Shown here: positions 62,256 to 64,000 of the stretch, in pieces | Numbering within the stretch: the first letter of the stretch is position 1 | Layout: every line of letters starts with the position of its first letter | Origin: Erythrobacter sp. | Lineage (GTDB): Bacteria; Pseudomonadota; Alphaproteobacteria; Sphingomonadales; Sphingomonadaceae | Assembly: GCF_035194505.1 (NCBI RefSeq) | Contig: NZ_CP136573.1 | Coordinates: 2,591,001 to 2,655,000, forward strand | Length of the DNA: 64,000 bases | Reading direction: 5' to 3' | Made by a program: the position numbers and the translations under genes | Notes under the pieces: model-generated | What the model was told of the DNA's origin: nothing | Database searches by the model: none | Seen by the model: only the letters and a program-made list of their open reading frames with translations

Positions 62256-62894
62256 CTAACCTGCCGCGAACAGCAGCCGTCCGGGGCCAAGGCGTTCCAG
62301 CACATCCCCGATCTCGGCGCGCTCGACGGCAAAGCAGCCGAGGCTGCGGCCCACCTTGCCCTGATCGCGCGCCATGTCGCGATCGACATAATCGGCGCCG
62401 TGGATCACGATCGCCCGGGCCAGGGCCATGTCGTTCTCCTCTTCCAGACCGTGAAGGCGGCGCGACCTGCCGTGCTTGCCGAAATAGGTGTCGCCGGTAA
62501 GGAAACTCCCGCGCGAGGAGGCATTCGAACCGGGCAGGTTGGAGAAACGCTGGACAAAACCGCTATTGGCCGGGTCCGATCCGCGACCATGGGATACAAG
62601 GTAGGATTTCTCGATCCGGCCGCCGGCGACATCGACCAGCATGAAGCGCATGTCCCTTGAGGGCAGCGAGTAATCGGCAAGGGCGATGCGGTCGCGGTGG
62701 GTGATGCGTCCCGAATGACGATCAAGCGCCGCCAGCGCCCGGCGCAGCGCAACCGGCACGTCGGCATTTCCGGAACTGGCCGGATGCGGCGGCGATGGGC
62801 TGTGCAGGATCGGGTTGGCGAGTGTCGTAGGCGCTATCAGGCCCGCGCCGGCGATCAGCCCGGCGCCAAGAAAATGGCGGCGATGGATGTTCAT
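62256..62894 (-). CDS. murein L,D-transpeptidase-like protein (YkuD_2 type), Tat signal
   Basis: 212 residues. N-terminal twin-arginine signal (RRHFLGAGLIAGAGLI). The catalytic region contains FMLVDVAGGRIEKSYLVSHG, then IVIHGADYV and the Cys motif GRSLGCFAVER with His and Cys as in L,D-transpeptidases of the YkuD_2 group. It would act on periplasmic peptidoglycan cross-links or related amide bonds. It is divergent from the next L,D-transpeptidase, with 81 bases between start codons. Confidence 0.88.
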   Translation of the reverse strand: MNIHRRHFLGAGLIAGAGLIAPTTLANPILHSPSPPHPASSGNADVPVALRRALAALDRHSGRITHRDRIALADYSLPSRDMRFMLVDVAGGRIEKSYLVSHGRGSDPANSGFVQRFSNLPGSNASSRGSFLTGDTYFGKHGRSRRLHGLEEENDMALARAIVIHGADYVDRDMARDQGKVGRSLGCFAVERAEIGDVLERLGPGRLLFAAG

Positions 62895-62975
62895 GTGCGA
62901 TCCGGTTGTTTGTGCTATTCTGCGTCAACATCGGGTCTTGGCGAAGGGACGCAAGGGAGCCGCGAGGTATTGGCG

Positions 62976-64000
62976 ATGAGACGTGGCCTGATTGCGATGA
63001 TCCTTGTCATGGTCCTGACCGCGCCCGCCGCAGGGCAGGAGCGCGCCTCCGCACAGCCTGCATGGTCGGCAGCCGACCTCGCGAGCCTGCGAAGATGGAT
63101 CGAGGCTGCGCCTGATGATGCGCTTCCCCGCCTGCACACCGCGGCGCTCGATACGGCGCTGGCGGCAGCCTCGCCGCAACGCATCGATGCCGAGGCGACC
63201 GCGCTCGCCCTGCGCCTTGCGCGCATGCATTTGCTGGGCAGCGCAACGCCAACCGAGCGGGCAGGGTGGCGGATCGTCGATCCGGATGGCGAGATCGCGC
63301 TCGCCCTGATGCTGGAACAGGCCTTGGCAAGCGGCACGCTCGACACCTTCTTCGCCCTCCAGCGCCCGGCGGATCGCGAATATGGCGCCTTGCGGCAGGC
63401 CTATGCGCAGGAGAGCGACGAGGCGCGGCGCCTCACCATCGCGCGCAACATGGAGCGATGGCGCTGGATGCCGCGCACGCTCGGCGAGGACTATGTGCTG
63501 GTCAATGCCGCCCGCTTCGAGGCCGTCCTGTGGCGCAAGGGAGCGCGCGCCGGAGTGTGGCGGGTGATCGTCGGCAAGCAATCCACACCCACGCCAGTGT
63601 TCGGCGCGACCATCGATGGCGTGATCCTCAATCCCTGGTGGGAAATCCCGTCAAGCATCGTGCGCGAAAGCGTGGGCGCACTTGTCCGGCGCAATCCCGC
63701 GCTTGCACGGCAGCGGGGTTATGTCTGGTCGGGCGGGAAATACCGCCAGCGTCCGGGGGCCAATAATGCCCTGGGCCTGATGAAGCTGGTGATGCCCAAT
63801 CCCTTTTCCGTCTACATGCACGACACGCCGTCCAAGAAGCTTTTCGACGAGGAGGTGCGCGCATACAGCCATGGCTGCATCCGCACCGATGACGCGATCG
63901 GCTACGCGGCGACCCTGCTTGAAGGCGCCAGAACGCAAGAAGAAGTCGACGCGATCGTCGCCTCCGGCAAGACAACGACGGTGCGGCTCGCGCACCCGAT
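62976..64000 (+). CDS. L,D-transpeptidase (YcbB/LdtD-like), 3' end beyond the window
   Basis: An open frame of at least 341 codons from ATG 62976 to the window edge. It has a signal peptide (MRRGLIAMILVMVLTAPAAG), an N-terminal helical region, then IARNMERWRWMPRTLGEDYVLVNAARFEAVLW, typical of YcbB-like enzymes, and the YkuD catalytic part with MHDTPSKKLF and AYSHGCIRTDDA (catalytic His and Cys). It forms 3-3 peptidoglycan cross-links or anchors proteins. The stop lies outside the window. Confidence 0.9.
   Translation, partial: MRRGLIAMILVMVLTAPAAGQERASAQPAWSAADLASLRRWIEAAPDDALPRLHTAALDTALAAASPQRIDAEATALALRLARMHLLGSATPTERAGWRIVDPDGEIALALMLEQALASGTLDTFFALQRPADREYGALRQAYAQESDEARRLTIARNMERWRWMPRTLGEDYVLVNAARFEAVLWRKGARAGVWRVIVGKQSTPTPVFGATIDGVILNPWWEIPSSIVRESVGALVRRNPALARQRGYVWSGGKYRQRPGANNALGLMKLVMPNPFSVYMHDTPSKKLFDEEVRAYSHGCIRTDDAIGYAATLLEGARTQEEVDAIVASGKTTTVRLAHP

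Overview
The window looks like chromosomal DNA of a GC-rich alphaproteobacterium, most likely a sphingomonad (Sphingomonadaceae/Erythrobacteraceae type). The grounds are a TonB-dependent receptor typical of that group, Flp pilin and PilZ genes, alphaproteobacterial IS3/IS5/IS21 elements, and an RTX animal-heme peroxidase of the kind described in Erythrobacter. The placement is inference from gene style; there is no rRNA or other marker gene.

Layout. 1-3.3 kb: TonB receptor plus an HSL-type esterase, with the start of a divergent gene at the left edge. 4-6.2 kb: IS3 remnant, a TetR regulator with a near-perfect palindrome over its start, and two divergent membrane proteins (the first ABA4/DUF4281-like). 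6.7-8.9 kb: the 3' end of a type I restriction hsdR cut by an IS3 element, which abuts a second IS3 fragment. 9.1-15.4 kb: a two-domain regulator and a complete type I secretion operon on the minus strand (TolC-SPOR fusion, ABC exporter, HlyD adaptor). 15.7-17.7 kb: IS5 and IS3 remnants around a decayed copy of a kinase/PilZ/Flp-pilin block. 17.8-32.6 kb: a full type II secretion system (gspI, F, E on minus; gspG, a second pseudopilin, K, L, M, C, D and a prepilin peptidase on plus), interleaved with copper proteins: PCuAC chaperone, Sco1, a Tat-exported cupredoxin oxidase, a signal-less partner cupredoxin oxidase, and a second Sco. 32.7-35.3 kb: PilZ membrane protein and a HAMP adenylate cyclase. 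35.9-39.3 kb: an IS21 element next to an interrupted IS3. 39.7-48.3 kb: one 2868-residue RTX protein with an N-terminal animal heme peroxidase domain, ended by a strong terminator. 48.4-56.3 kb: IS6 and IS3 copies, a hybrid histidine kinase and LuxR-type regulator, a frameshifted PilZ gene, an intact Flp pilin, and nested IS5 copies. 56.3-62 kb: a 5'-truncated TPR/regulator gene and a four-gene envelope operon (PAP2, lipoprotein propeller, ATP-grasp, flippase). 62.2-64 kb: two L,D-transpeptidases, the second running off the window.

How the parts may work together. Two extracellular oxidase systems lie within about 38 kb, each with a plausible secretion machine nearby: the giant peroxidase (MopA-like, a family linked to Mn(II) oxidation) with a type I secretion operon, and a multicopper oxidase whose predicted copper-binding histidines are split between two adjacent genes, embedded in a type II secretion cluster with its own copper chaperones and prepilin peptidase. 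The split oxidase/T2SS locus is the strongest candidate for an undescribed system. Heavy insertion-sequence traffic brackets and has rearranged the region.
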